Below, piece after piece: positions 11,721 through 64,000 of a stretch of 64,000 bases of DNA. The notes beneath the pieces were generated by a model. The model did no database searches. It was not told the origin of the DNA and saw only the letters and a list, made by a program, of their open reading frames with translations. Source of the stretch: Hymenopus coronatus. Lineage: Eukaryota; Arthropoda; Insecta; Mantodea; Hymenopodidae. The stretch is taken from the NCBI GenBank assembly GCA_030762935.1, contig CM060883.1:54086001-54150000 (forward strand). Direction: 5' to 3'. Each line of letters starts with the position of its first letter. Position 1 is the stretch's first letter. The translations under genes and the position numbers were made by a program.

Positions 11721-12059
11721 CGGTACGAGTAACGAGTTAACCGGTTCTTCCGGACGTGTCAGTAAGGTATACCGATATAACTCTGGTTGTACCCAAATGA
11801 AGGATGAATGAGATGGCGCTGCCGAAGCTAGACGCTGCCCTCCCTCTCCCATTTTGTAATTCTCGTTCTACACAAGTATAGCACTACGTTAGTATACGTT
11901 GTAAATAACTTCTATACCGCCTGTATCATTCGTGTAAATATGCAAAATTATACCTATTTAACCAGCATTGTCGTCAGAGCAAATGTTTTGGTACTAATAC
12001 TTAAGGATGAATCCATTACAAGTATTTTAAGATTGAAATCATTAACTAGGAATATCTTA

Positions 12060-12570
12060 GAATTGGTTAACTCCAATAAAAACAAAGGAAGAAAGAAATT
12101 ATATACATAAGTTGTGTATTTTAATGAGATCTGTCTCTTATGGATTACCAGTTATGCACAAGTCATACAAAATGAACAGGGCTTCAGTGATTCTTCCCAG
12201 ATAAGTCAAGATATACATAGCATATAGGATAAAATAACTTAAGCATACAATATTTTAATCAAAATTGTTAGCCATTTCTGAGAATATAAACATTTTTGAA
12301 AAAAAAATGTTACATTAAATTTGGGGTGGGTGAATTTTCTTGAAAATCTTTGTGCTGCATCCTGAAAAATAATAAACTAAAATATCAAGTTTGGTATTTA
12401 ACCAATTTTGAGCTATGCTGCTCACAGTCACACACACAGACCTTTTCTCTCTCTTTTTTCCATTTATTCAGGGAACCTTAAAACTTGTATTTCCAATGAA
12501 ATCTTGAACTTTTGGATGGAATACAATATCTTCTCTACCTGCTGTATATATGGTAGGAAAGTAAAAATAT
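12060..12570 (+). repeat. Dispersed repeat X, copy 3
   Basis: Matches the second half of copy 1 in order: AATTATATACATAAGTTGTGTA, TTTTAATCAAAATTGTTAG, GGGGTGGGTGAATTTTC, a short CACACACACA tract, GAAATCTTG and the end GGAAAGTAAAAATATCTA. The 5' segment found in copies 1 and 5 is missing. Confidence 0.8.
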
Positions 12571-14660
12571 CTAGCGATTGTCCCTAACACTACTGAAGAG
12601 GTATCACTTTGATAGTTACAAATGTATGCTGCACAATAAAATATTCCATAAGCAGAAACAAGAGGAATGAATAAAATATTCCAATATTGATTTATCCATG
12701 CATTTATTCTCTTTCAAGAGGCCTTTAAAAGCTGTAATTGAAGTAGGTGATTAAATTGACTTTTTTAGTAAGTCATACTTATTTGCTATATAAAAATGTC
12801 TGTGTAAGAGTGAAAATATTTAGGGAAAAAAAACGGAATTAATTGATGTTCAATTTTTTTTCTATCAGTAACTTTAAACCCATTGTGAATAATATAAAAA
12901 CTAATTAATTATGTATGTTCTTACAGCTATCAAAAAAGCTGTTCTTGCCTTATGTCAAACAAAAATATTGGTCAAAAATAAAACAGAGGAACAAAAAAAT
13001 GAGAAACAATTTTAAGAGATACCTGATCCTTTGGGCCCCAATTGTATACATTGTTTTTCAAAACTTTGACAAACATTTTAACCTTTTAGAGGAGAAAATA
13101 TATGTTTAATGCAAACTATAAATTTTTGGAACAAAACTCTTGTAGTTTTTATAAGCAATTATTCAGATCAATTAATGTGGAACCATAATTACCCAGTCAT
13201 TTATTTCAGGAGGGAGGTCTTGAAGAAATAAGGCATTTGTGTTTAAAAATGGAAATGAATCAATAAAACAAAGAAGAACTGCACAGTCCACATATATCAA
13301 AACATCAGTCACTTACTACTAAGTGCTACTGCTAGGTTACAGAAACTACAAAACAAGTCCAACCACATTCATATTTTTCAATTAGTGCCCAAGAACACAT
13401 TAGTGTCCACACACTTATGAACAGATGACTGTGTTTAATGAACAGCTAATAGATGTGATAGTTGACTGCAGAAAATGGGGATTGCACACAATTTAGTACA
13501 TATCTATTACTAAACATGATGTGCATAGAGGAGTAAAATGTTTACAGAATATTTCTTGAAATCTCTTTGAAAAATTGAGTACAGAAAACAGTGTTATGAT
13601 AGTCAAGTTTTTTTTTCTCCTTTTCTTCCTAAAGTGCTGTTCTGTGGAACAGCAATAGACATTAGAAAAAATTCAGCTAGGACTTAAACCTAAGCAAAAC
13701 AGGATGGAAAAGTCAAGTAAGGAACTATTTTATATATTTTTGTAGATATTTAATATAATTGCAGATATATTTTAAATGTTTTTCTCATTACACTTTTATT
13801 TTAATTACACTCATTTTACACTTTCCTTTTATATCCTAGGACACCGATTGTGTCGAATACTTAGGTGCTGCCGTCAAATCCAAAATAAAATTTTAAGTAG
13901 GGTTGGATTCTCTCAGATTTTCTCAGGAGTCTGCCGATGTTCATGCTGCAAACAGTTTTATTTTTCATGTGAGTGTATTCACACTAATGTCAAACAAAAT
14001 AATAATGATAATTAGTTTCTATTGCTAACACATTTAGTGCAGGTACTCCTTCATACAGTTCTTGAAATTTGAGCTGTGGTACTGGTACATAAAGAAATCT
14101 TTTGAGTTATTCTAGTAGTAAAAGGTTGACGGATAAGCAACAAATCAAAAGTGTAGCTATTGGTGGTTAATATTAAAATTCAATGTATTCAGCTAATGCC
14201 AGACAAATAAGGAGAAAATGTGTTTGGGTAGCCTGCAACATTTGAATGCTAACCATTAAGTATGATTGTTTTTTTTTTTTTTTTTTTTTATATGTGTTGT
14301 TAGTGTCAGTCATAAAGATAACATTTTGTACTTTTAGGATCCTCTAGTAATCTGACATGATTAACCTATTGAAGGTCTGATAATGTTGCTGCTATCAAAG
14401 ATCTGTGTATGAAATTTTTCACATTGTTAAGGACTGAAATTGGGTGCCTCATGTTCTTGAAGTCCTTGGAGGTCAATTAAAAAGTTTATTAGAAAAGTAT
14501 CAGCTGGAGAGGCTAGCATGCTGACCACTTGCTACCCTCAATACTCTCTGCTGCTCATGTCCACATGTCTTCTGAGGTTAGAAACACAAGATACTGGTTG
14601 ATGACATACAAGATCTTTTTATTTATTTTTAGGGGGTATGATTTTATGATAAACTGAGAT
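12571..14660. other. AT-rich intergenic sequence
   Basis: No gene or named repeat is recognised. A poly-T run lies at about 14271-14290. The frame at 13776-14015 is cysteine-rich by chance and lacks any domain I know. Confidence 0.45.
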
Positions 14661-14664
14661 AAGA

Positions 14665-14790
14665 TAGTATTGAATGAATGAATTTAGCTGTAATATCCTT
14701 CAAAAGGCAAAGCCTCTATTTAGCAGGGTGATTCATTTGTTTTCACTTGGTGAACCATTTGCACTCGAGGTAATATTTTCTCTATCTGCT
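14665..14790 (+). repeat. Possible short dispersed repeat, copy 1
   Basis: The order GAATGAATGAAT, then CTGTAATATCC, AAAGGCAAAGCC and GGTGAACCATTTGC parallels GAATGAATGGA, CTGTAGTGTCCC, AAAGGGCAAAGG and GGTGAACTATTCC at 23475-23600. The two stretches probably descend from one repeat of unknown class. Confidence 0.4.
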
Positions 14791-14999
14791 TATTGCTAAA
14801 GCCTATTAACTCTACTTTGTAATACTAATCGACTAATGTCACTTTGGTCCTGTTAATACTTTTAACACTTTAACTAATAAGAGATTGACATAGCATTAAC
14901 TAAACCAAAAACTTGGTTATGGTTAAATTATTTTATTTATTATTTCTGCTAAGCTATATATAAATGACTAGTGTTCAGCCAGACATATTCATGTTTTAC

Positions 15000-15410
15000 A
15001 GTAGTCATTTACAATAATGTTTTAATTCTACTTTGTTGTCTTATTTGCAGTTTGTTCTTTAACTCTGTTTACTGTCCATATCCATTTGTTTTTCAGTTTG
15101 TTAAAACATTATCCTGCTTTCTTACAATTTAATGGAATATTTCAGTTATAGCCATATTTCTCTCTAACCTAAACTATTTCTTATTGATATATTCTTTTCT
15201 CCAAATTTCAGTTTCTTTGCATTTAAATATTATCTGTTTCAGATCTTCAATTCCACCACATTTATGACATTAATTTTGTGGGATTCCCATTATTAGTCCC
15301 TTTAGTCTCCATACTCTTATTCTCACCCATGCACTTCCTTCTCACTTCTATTAGTTTGTCATCTCCTCACTATATAAAACAACCAAAGAAGAAATGAATA
15401 TAATAAAACT
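15000..15410 (-). pseudogene. LINE 3' end, family A, copy 2
   Basis: On the minus strand, from 15345 down, one frame reads VWRLKGLIMGIPQN and then CHKCGGIEDLKQIIFKC, a complete C-x2-C-x11-C motif of the LINE ORF2 C-terminus. The 3' region with GGCTGAACACT matches the end of copy 1 near 8525. Stops before and after the motif show decay. Confidence 0.6.
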
Positions 15411-15419
15411 TATAAATAG

Positions 15420-16550
15420 CAATGACATTCAATTTAACAATAAAATTATAACAACTGAAGAACATTTTTCCCTTGCCCAGGAACATTATGCTTAATACAT
15501 AACTGAAAGATATGAATAATGGTTGAATCACATTGACAGTATATTTCAATGAAACAAAAAAATATAAAGATTAATAAAAGATTACCCATAACTATTCTGT
15601 GCCTCAGTTTTATTGAAATTATACAGCATTTGACTTTCTTCAGTGGAAACTATAATGAAGGTAGCTTAAACAACATTAAAATCTTTGCTTGACCTTCCCT
15701 TAGTTAAAACTATCTTTAAATTTTTTATTTAGGATTAAATTTTTTGTTTGTTTTAATTTCCATTCCAAATTGAAAGAATGAAAAGTAAAAACATTCTGAT
15801 GAATATTATCTGTACCATTCAGCTAATCAAGTGTCCTAACCATGGATTTCTGGAAAGTTTGCAACTTAAAACAATTCCTTTTCTTAGTTCTTTTACCTTT
15901 GACTTTTGAGACAACTACAAGTATATTAACTATTTTTCTTTAGATTCAACCATTACTTGTGAAAGTTATTCTATTTCCCGGATCTAAGGAAAGAGGTGAA
16001 TATGACTATTGAGCTCACAGAGATTTTTATGTTTACACCAGCAAAATATGCTACCTGTAATTTATTAAGGAAATCTCTGCCTTGATCAAATTCTGCATGT
16101 TCATATTGAATGTGACAATAAGCTATGACAAACTTTCATACATATTCCTCACACATAGAAGAAGAAAATATGTTATATGGTTAAGTTGTAATTCATAATT
16201 TCACAGCCAGTGTTTTCTGTTCCATTTGAGCTATCATCATATTGATACATGGTTCATTTCATGCTCTTGCTATAACTAGCAGCAACTGTTAAGACTGTTA
16301 AGTGCTCATGATGAACTTGGCAATTATGTAACGTTCAGTAGTGCTCATCATTGACTTGGTTTGTGATGTAGTGCAATGGAAATATAAACAAATAAGGAAT
16401 TGGCAGATGTTTATTTGATGTATAAGATCATCAGTTTAAGTGGCCATGCTTTTAATGTCACCTGGGTTGTAGTCATGCAACGCTTCCCTCCGGACACTTT
16501 TTCCCCATGCCGTCTTATGCAGAGAAATGAATAGGATGAACCTACGAGGC
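15420..16550. other. AT-rich intergenic sequence
   Basis: Nothing recognised apart from the border of the transposon that begins near 16560. Confidence 0.45.
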
Positions 16551-16559
16551 CATCTAGAA

Positions 16560-17430
16560 TCATTATTACTTCACAAATTAAAATATTGAATGTCTCTTAT
16601 ATTCCTCTCCTTTTCAAAGATGGTGAAAAATATGTTCTTCTTGTACTCGAAGACAGTTTTGCAGCATCTTAGCATATTATTAAAAAATGTTGCAGTTCTT
16701 CTCGGGATATGTTGGTTATTTCATCCTGTATATTAATGAAGATCTGGTCTTATAGGTGTTGTAATATTTGGGAATGACATTTATGCACTTAGTCACTTTT
16801 TATGTTGACCCATAATTCACTCCTGCTTGTTGCACTAACTTCAAGAGAGACTCTTTTAGGGGGCATTCTAACCGCGCACCGATATCATCAATTTTTTCCT
16901 TTGTTAAAATGTTACATCCCCCCCCCAGGCGTACCATGGCCGAGTGGTTAGACCACTCGCCTCTCACCTAGATGGCCCAGGTTCGATCCCAAGCGACCGC
17001 ATGTGAGATTTGTGGTGGGCGGGTTTTCTCTGGGTCCTCCGGTTTCTCCCGCCATCACATTCCACCAGTGCTCCATCTTCATTCATGTAGCATCAGTGTC
17101 ACCGCCTGCAGTGCCATAAGTAGTTAAAGCAGGTGTTAAACACTACCAAACCACCCCCCCCCCCCCCAGCTAACACTGATGCTGTACTTTTAAATTGCTT
17201 GATTATTTTATGAATTGAACTGCTATTAGGGGGATCAATAACATGAAAGTGTTCCTGAAATGCTCTATAACCCAGAGATGGAGATTCGTGTTTTATAAAG
17301 TTGCAAAAAATGAAAACTCTTTATTCTGTAATATATTTTAATAGGGCTGTACTAACACACAACTGAAAACACCAAAGAATGTTCTCTACTGCAGTCGTTT
17401 ATCATATACATGGTGAGTCAGAAGGTTAAA
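16560..17430 (-). mobile_element. Decayed mariner-like transposon split by a SINE
   Basis: On the minus strand, about 17310-17165 encodes PPNSSSIHKIIKQFKSTASV, which looks like the N-terminal DNA-binding part of insect mariner-like transposases (the PP-x-TI-x-KFE-x-TGSV pattern). After the SINE insertion, the frame continues as IGARLECPLKESLLKLVQQ and later as ITNISREELQHFFNNMLRC, resembling the end of the helix-turn-helix region and the C-terminus. The catalytic core is deleted. A likely right terminus contains GGTGAGTCAGAAGGTTAAAC at 17412-17431. The left end was not fixed. Confidence 0.6.
16927..17155 (+). repeat. tRNA-derived SINE, family 1, copy 2 (fullest copy)
   Basis: A box TGGCCGAGTGG at 16937 and B box GGTTCGATCCC at 16980 are intact. 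The body contains TTTTCTCTGGGTCCTCCGG and ends in AGCAGGTGTTAAACACTACC. C-runs flank the insertion on both sides (about 16918-16926 and 17152-17167), suggesting a C-rich target duplication. It interrupts a transposase remnant, so it is younger than that transposon. Confidence 0.88.
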
Positions 17431-17439
17431 CCACATGTG

Positions 17440-20400
17440 ACACAACAGCGAGAACTGCAATCTCAGGTAGTGAGTGTCATATGCCCAAGACCCAAATGCC
17501 AATAAGGGTGTGGCCACTGATTCTGATAGCATCATACAAGGTGCATAGTTTTCATGCCCATGTTATCGAAGGATGTGAAATAATATGCAATTCTCCAGGG
17601 ATCAATGCAACTGGGATTCAATGCGACAGTGAGTTAATGTATATATCAACACCAAAGGAGGACTTTTTGAACATTTCATATAAGAAAGAGTTTCATGTAT
17701 ATGGTCTATTTCTGTGTGTTTCCCATAGCTAATGTGCTATGAAGAGTTGTAGGGAATTCTAGTAGAAAATATAGAGTTTCTGGATCTATGTCAATTTAAC
17801 ATATTTTCTTCTTTTCATGTGATAAATGTGTTCTGAAAATTTGACTATACTATATTGTTACATCCTGTATATTAGTTGAATGATTTATAGGGTTAAGGTT
17901 CAGTTGAAAAAATTCTTCCCCAGGTATAGTAGGTCCTTAATTGGCTTCCTTTTTTCCATTTAATTCTCTAACTTTGAAGTAACTTGGCAGATTTATGACA
18001 TATGATGCTGTCTTGGCAGCTGAAGTTAAAGGAGCTAGCTTTGTCCACATGTTTTATTAACAAAGGCAAGAAACTGAACATGTCATAGGGCTTTCATTGC
18101 AGAGGAGAGTAAATGGGTGTCTTTTTGGGTAAGTGAAAAGCTTAGCTCTAGATGAGTTCAAATTGATGATTTTTTTCATTCATTCCTGAGGCCATTTAAC
18201 AAACTAGAGATGTGAGGAAAGAAGTTGCTTAGTTCCTTTCTTTCTGTCTTTCTAACTTCTTTCTTTATACCCTCTTTTTTTTCTTTAAAGGTGATAAATC
18301 AATAAATATTGCACAAACAGCCTGACTAATAATAGTAGTGTACCACACATTTTTAATTTATTAAGTTCTTCACCATCATCCCTGTCAGCTATTAATTATC
18401 TTTTCAATTGTTTCTGCAGCTTTTTAGAAAATGTTATCAGAATGTGGGTACATCCATGTAGGAAAAATGAAATAAAAATTAGGGTCTTGTGTTTACTTAT
18501 AATTCACTGACCAGTAATATTAGTTTTCACATGAGGGGTTATTTTTTAACATTTATAGAGCTAGGAAACTGTAAGGAAATTTTTATAAATTATCTATAAT
18601 GTGAATAAGTTCATTTTAGTATAAGCTTTTAGATTTTGTTTCGTTTTAGACAATGCTATTTTGGAAACTGAAAAATGTAAATAAAAAACATACTCTAAAT
18701 CACAAAAGGTCAAACTGGAGTGTATTTCAACAATGAGCCATAAAATTTCTTTAATTTTAATGTATATGTCTTATTTATCATAATTTGAGGAGTACCTGCA
18801 CATTAGATTAGCACAAGTTTTCTTATTTGTGATTGGCAAGCTTAGCCTAACCTGTAGTATATTTAGAACAGCATAAATATTACTAAAGCATTAACATAGA
18901 AAATATTTTTTTTAGTTGAATAAAGTTGTATTACTAAAGGAAACTAAATGCAATTTAAGTAGAAAAACCTTATTTACAGTAAAACTCAAGTGTGTCAATA
19001 GAAATTACAAAAAATGCAGAATAACATATGCTACAATAACTGAAATCAACAGTACCAAATAAAGTTTTAAAATATATATTTTTGTATTTCTTGATATCTT
19101 TTTGGATTTTTACGGTCTCTATGCTTATATTTTACAAAAGCAAATACATTCAGTAATTATTTTTGTGTTGATAACACTTACAAATATTCAGTTGTGTTTT
19201 TCCCAAATAACATGCAAAATAGATTTTCAGTATTTTATCTTTTATGTAATAAATATCCTTGTTTAAGTCCAATCTTAATATTTCAAAGTTTATTAGTTTT
19301 TTATGCAAATAAATGTAAAATTACAATGCTCTTATTCATATGTACATTCCCCTTCTCTATGCTGTAGATTTAATTTATAGCATTGATACACGGTCTATGA
19401 AATTACAGGCGTTTTTTTGTGTGTTTTGTATAATTATTTTCTATCAGTAATGTGCACAGTAACTTATTCAAAAAGAAATAAAATTAATTAATGACAAGCC
19501 CATAAAGATTGCAAGTAATATATTATTGGCTATTTTATATTCTTTTTTCTACACTGATTTTTTTTTTTTTTTTTTGTGCTAATTTATATAACCAGAATTT
19601 GAGCACCATAATGATGTAATGCATATTAAGCAATAATCACCATAATTGAAGCTTAAGTAAGCAGACATTAGCTGCAAACATTTAAGAAAATTAAAAGACA
19701 GAAGTATTTTGTTTGACAACAGAGTCTTTATAAATTGACTCCTAGATATATGATGTTAAACTGAATGACTGAATGACTTTTATCATTTATTTTAATGTTG
19801 TGTACCTTCCGTGCAATGCTGTTGTTATCTATTAACTGGCTTCCGAAGGGATTATTGGCAACAGCATCAAATATGGTGATGAGTGCAAGAATTATAATGA
19901 TAATTATCTGTGTCATCAGTTCATTCAAGGATAATGTTATGGATATTGCAAAGAATATAATTTCTTTTACTGTAGAGCACTTACTGAAATGATACATATG
20001 AAGAAAGAAGTCTGATTTTGTGAGTGCATTTAGAAAAAGCAAACAAATACTTTAACTAATTTAAATATTCATATAAATGCTGTAGTAAACTTCTTAACTG
20101 GAGCTGTAACAGAAGAGAAACAAATTAATCTCTTTAAGTTTTAAGTAATAACAGGAATAGTAATGTTCATGGCAGAGATGATTGATGATTATTATTTTCA
20201 TAACAATGTTAAAGAGAAGCACAATCAAGTAGAATTTTAATTTTAGTGTTTTCTGTCTTTTTGTGGTACTGGGCATTCTACATCATAAAGGTATTACCTA
20301 TCAAATAAGAAGATATTTATGATAGAAATTACATAAGTACAGGAAAAGTTAAGTGTGGTATACAGGTGTCCCTTTATCTTGACTATAAACTGTAGCTTTG

Positions 20401-20500
20401 TATGCTTTGCTGATTAAATTTATATACAAAAATATTAGAAGCTCAAAGTAACACAGAGTAAGCTTACTTTGTTTACACTCGTAGAACAAAAAGATCAGCA
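17440..20500. other. AT-rich intergenic sequence
   Basis: No gene or repeat family recognised over about 3 kb. A poly-T run at about 19557-19575 is the only simple feature. Short frames such as 17481-17732 and 19728-20042 carry no recognisable domain. Confidence 0.5.
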
Positions 20501-20501
20501 G

Positions 20502-20571
<70 letters not shown>
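20502..20571 (+). repeat. Compound (GT)n(TA)n microsatellite
   Basis: A short GT run passes into a long TA run. The open frames covering it, with alternating Tyr-Ile or Cys-Val, are artefacts. Confidence 0.97.
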
Positions 20572-20575
<4 letters not shown>

Positions 20576-20679
20576 TTTTCAAACGTTACCTACAGAAAAC
20601 TCAGGCATGATTTAAAATTGATCAATAACCCTTACATTAAGCACCATAAAAAATCATTTTGTATTTTCAAGGCATGGTA

Positions 20680-21030
20680 TGCATATGATGGCTTTGCTTG
20701 TCTCTCACCAAGGCAGCTCAGGCTCAATCCCAGAGGATTGAAATTTTTTATGGCCAAAGGATTGTCTAGGTGGGTTCTCTCAAAGTTCTCTATTTGCACT
20801 GTCATTCATTCCACCTCCTACTCCATCATCACCTTTCGTTTCATCCATTTCAGTGTAATTTCATATCGGCATCTTCCTCACTCTCATAACCAGCATGTGA
20901 TCATTGTGCTGATCACCATCCTAGCTATTCTATCTGATCCAGAATGTATCTGATCCTCAACAGGCTTCTGACCCAGGCACTGGCTTGTAAATCCTGAGGA
21001 ATAAATCCTCCATACCAGGAGGGTTAGCAA
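20680..21030 (+). repeat. tRNA-derived SINE, family 6, copy 1
   Basis: A B-box-like GGCTCAATCCC lies near 20729. The 3' body CTCAACAGGCTTCTG...ACTGGCTTGTAAATCCTGAGG...CCAGGAGGG matches the minor copy at 62130-62300 (CTCAACAGGCACTGGCTACA, GTCCTGAGGGG, GAGGAGGG). The A box is poorly preserved. A more degenerate relative may lie at 23890-24060. Confidence 0.55.
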
Positions 21031-21039
21031 AAGAAAAAG

Positions 21040-22885
21040 AAGAATATTGCGTATTTCCAACTAAAAAGCTCTCATTATATCAACAAACTCATAGTATTTC
21101 CATGCTTTCAAGAATAAATTGTGTACAGTAAAAATATGTGAAGATACTGCAACAGACTTCAAAAGCAATATTCCTGCTAAGAAATAGAAATTATTTACCT
21201 TGAAATACATTGAATTCATGGTCTCATGAATGAGTTCATGGCTGGGCAAAGCATGGAATTTTATAACAAATAGGTTTTCTCATAAGTTTTATTTAATATG
21301 GATATGCGTACATCTACCTTTTGGAACTTAAAAATGTGAAGAAAACCTCTTGGAAATTATTTTTCTACTTTATTTTTAATTTTTGAGGGTAAGCCTAACG
21401 CTTGCAAGCTAACATCTTTCTTTACTCTTTCGTTTTATTACTTTTGTTGCATCTCTGCTGTACATTATGTTCTTATAATGATTGAATTAAAGCTTTTTAA
21501 GTTTTATTTTTTGTTACTATTGGAATTAAATATTTGCTTCTAGATTACCAAAATCAGGAGAAAATATTACATTTTCACCCTAGAGAAAAATGTTGCTTAT
21601 GAAACTTTTACCCCCACACCCCAATAGTGCTTTATTTTAGATTCAAATGTTGTAGCTTTATGCGGGTATAAACTAGCATATGGCAAGGCAGATCATCTCC
21701 ACTCTTCAGGCTGCCTGGTGAGTTTCACCATAACATAACATTTAGAATTTGGAAAGTTTAATCAGACAATAAAATCAGGTTTCTTAGAGGATAGAAAGTT
21801 GGAGGTGTCTTCAATAGTTTATTGCGTACTAAGAAGTATAAGTTATACTTATCAGGTCAAGAATGTATATTGAAACACGAGGCCCACAGCGCCAAGTTTT
21901 CCCAAGCATTCAATGTCTGAAAAGTAACTTACAGTACATGGTTAGCCAATTATTTTTTGAAATACTTGAAAAAGAAAAACAATAATAAATAAAAATTGCT
22001 TTTCAATATTTTATCCAACATTAAGAAATCATGAATTCCCGATGTGAACAAATGAAGGGCTACATCTAAATTATATAGACAAAGCCTTCTTACATATTCT
22101 TTTGTTAATGAATTTTGCAATAGTTTCTTTACTTAAAGTAGCCCATGTCTTGATTATTACGCCATTTCCTAATTGAACTGTAAGTTTTAATGACCTCTCA
22201 AACTCTTACTGCAAGTACTTACAGTACTTGTTGGCATAACAATTAATAAATGAATTGTAAATTTAGCATGCATTACCAAAAATGTGTTCAGGATGATTAA
22301 CTTATGTATCAGGTATTTCAAAAAAGCAATCTGATGTTAAGTACTTTAGAATGGACTGAGCCTTGTACCCTTAGTGGAGGTTTTGTCCTTGTTTCTAGCT
22401 CACTTTTTCGTATTACAGCAGCTTATCCAACTCTTCTCCTTCTCCTTGAACCACATTTTTGACAAAGCTTGCAAGTTGTGATTTTCTGCAAACAAATGTC
22501 TGAATGGATGATATTATCTTCTTTCATTTGTGTAATGTGGATGGAAGTTGCACAAAATATGTTACATGACCCATTGATTGTATCAGCACTCAGTTTAACA
22601 TTCTACTTATAAGAATAATACATTGTGGTTCATTTTGAACGTTTTTTAAACTATGGTTTAATGGGTACATAATTCAGTTGAAGAGTAAATTTTTCCTTCA
22701 CTTTTAATAAATAATGCTACAATGTTGATTTCCCATTAGTGCACTCACCCTTTCCAGTTGTACAATTTAAATGAAAACAATTTTTTTCAATCATTAGTGG
22801 CCAAGACAATGATGAGAATATTTAAGTGGAAGTTGTTGAAGTCTGTTACCATGAATATTAACTTGAGGCTATCTTGTCGTTTCAG
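21040..22885. other. AT-rich sequence upstream of the first visible ATP8A exon
   Basis: This is presumably intron sequence of the flippase gene, because the first visible exon opens mid-codon with an AG acceptor. No exon encoding the expected N-terminus, promoter or repeat could be recognised. Confidence 0.5.

Positions 22886-64000
<41,115 letters not shown>

Overview
The window is animal nuclear DNA, most likely from an insect with a large, repeat-rich genome. The basis is an AT-rich sequence, kilobase-scale introns with GT..AG borders, many Tc1/mariner, LINE, Penelope and tRNA-SINE remnants, and a P4-ATPase whose protein reads closest to insect ATP8A proteins as I recall them. The species cannot be named from sequence alone. 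There is no operon, CRISPR array or other prokaryotic feature.

One host protein gene is visible. From 22886 to the right edge, thirteen plus-strand exons join in frame and encode 661 consecutive residues of a class-1 P4-ATPase (phospholipid flippase, ATP8A1/ATP8A2 group). They run from just before transmembrane segment 1, through the actuator domain (DGET), TM3-TM4 (PISL), the phosphorylation site (DKTGT) and the nucleotide-binding domain (KGAD), to the TGDK hinge motif, where the window ends. The initiator exon lies upstream, either unrecognised or outside the window, and the C-terminal third lies to the right. All twelve introns begin with GT, end with AG and keep phase.

The left third (1-22885) has no host gene I can support. 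It holds a 5S-rRNA-derived fragment, a Jockey-like LINE remnant, a mitochondrial COX3 insertion, LINE 3' ends, an internally deleted mariner-like element with both terminal inverted repeats, a transposon split by a tRNA-SINE, and several SINEs.

The ATP8A introns carry most of the mobile DNA. Intron 2 has an almost complete mariner with one stop and one frameshift. Intron 3 has a tRNA-SINE and a decayed Tc1 element. Intron 4 has a hAT transposase pseudogene broken by two LINE 3' ends that meet tail to tail. Intron 5 has a head-to-head SINE palindrome and a Tc1-derived short element with long inverted repeats. Introns 6 and 12 have Penelope-like GIY-YIG endonuclease fragments, the latter bracketed by a 39-bp inverted repeat. 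Intron 8 has LINE remnants. Introns 9 and 11 have two further mariner-like elements.

The least explained feature is a noncoding dispersed repeat of about 0.9 kb, called repeat X here. Seven copies are visible on both strands. Copies keep a CA-rich tract at the same internal position and end in a similar short motif, and one place looks like a head-to-tail junction. I could not match it to a named family.
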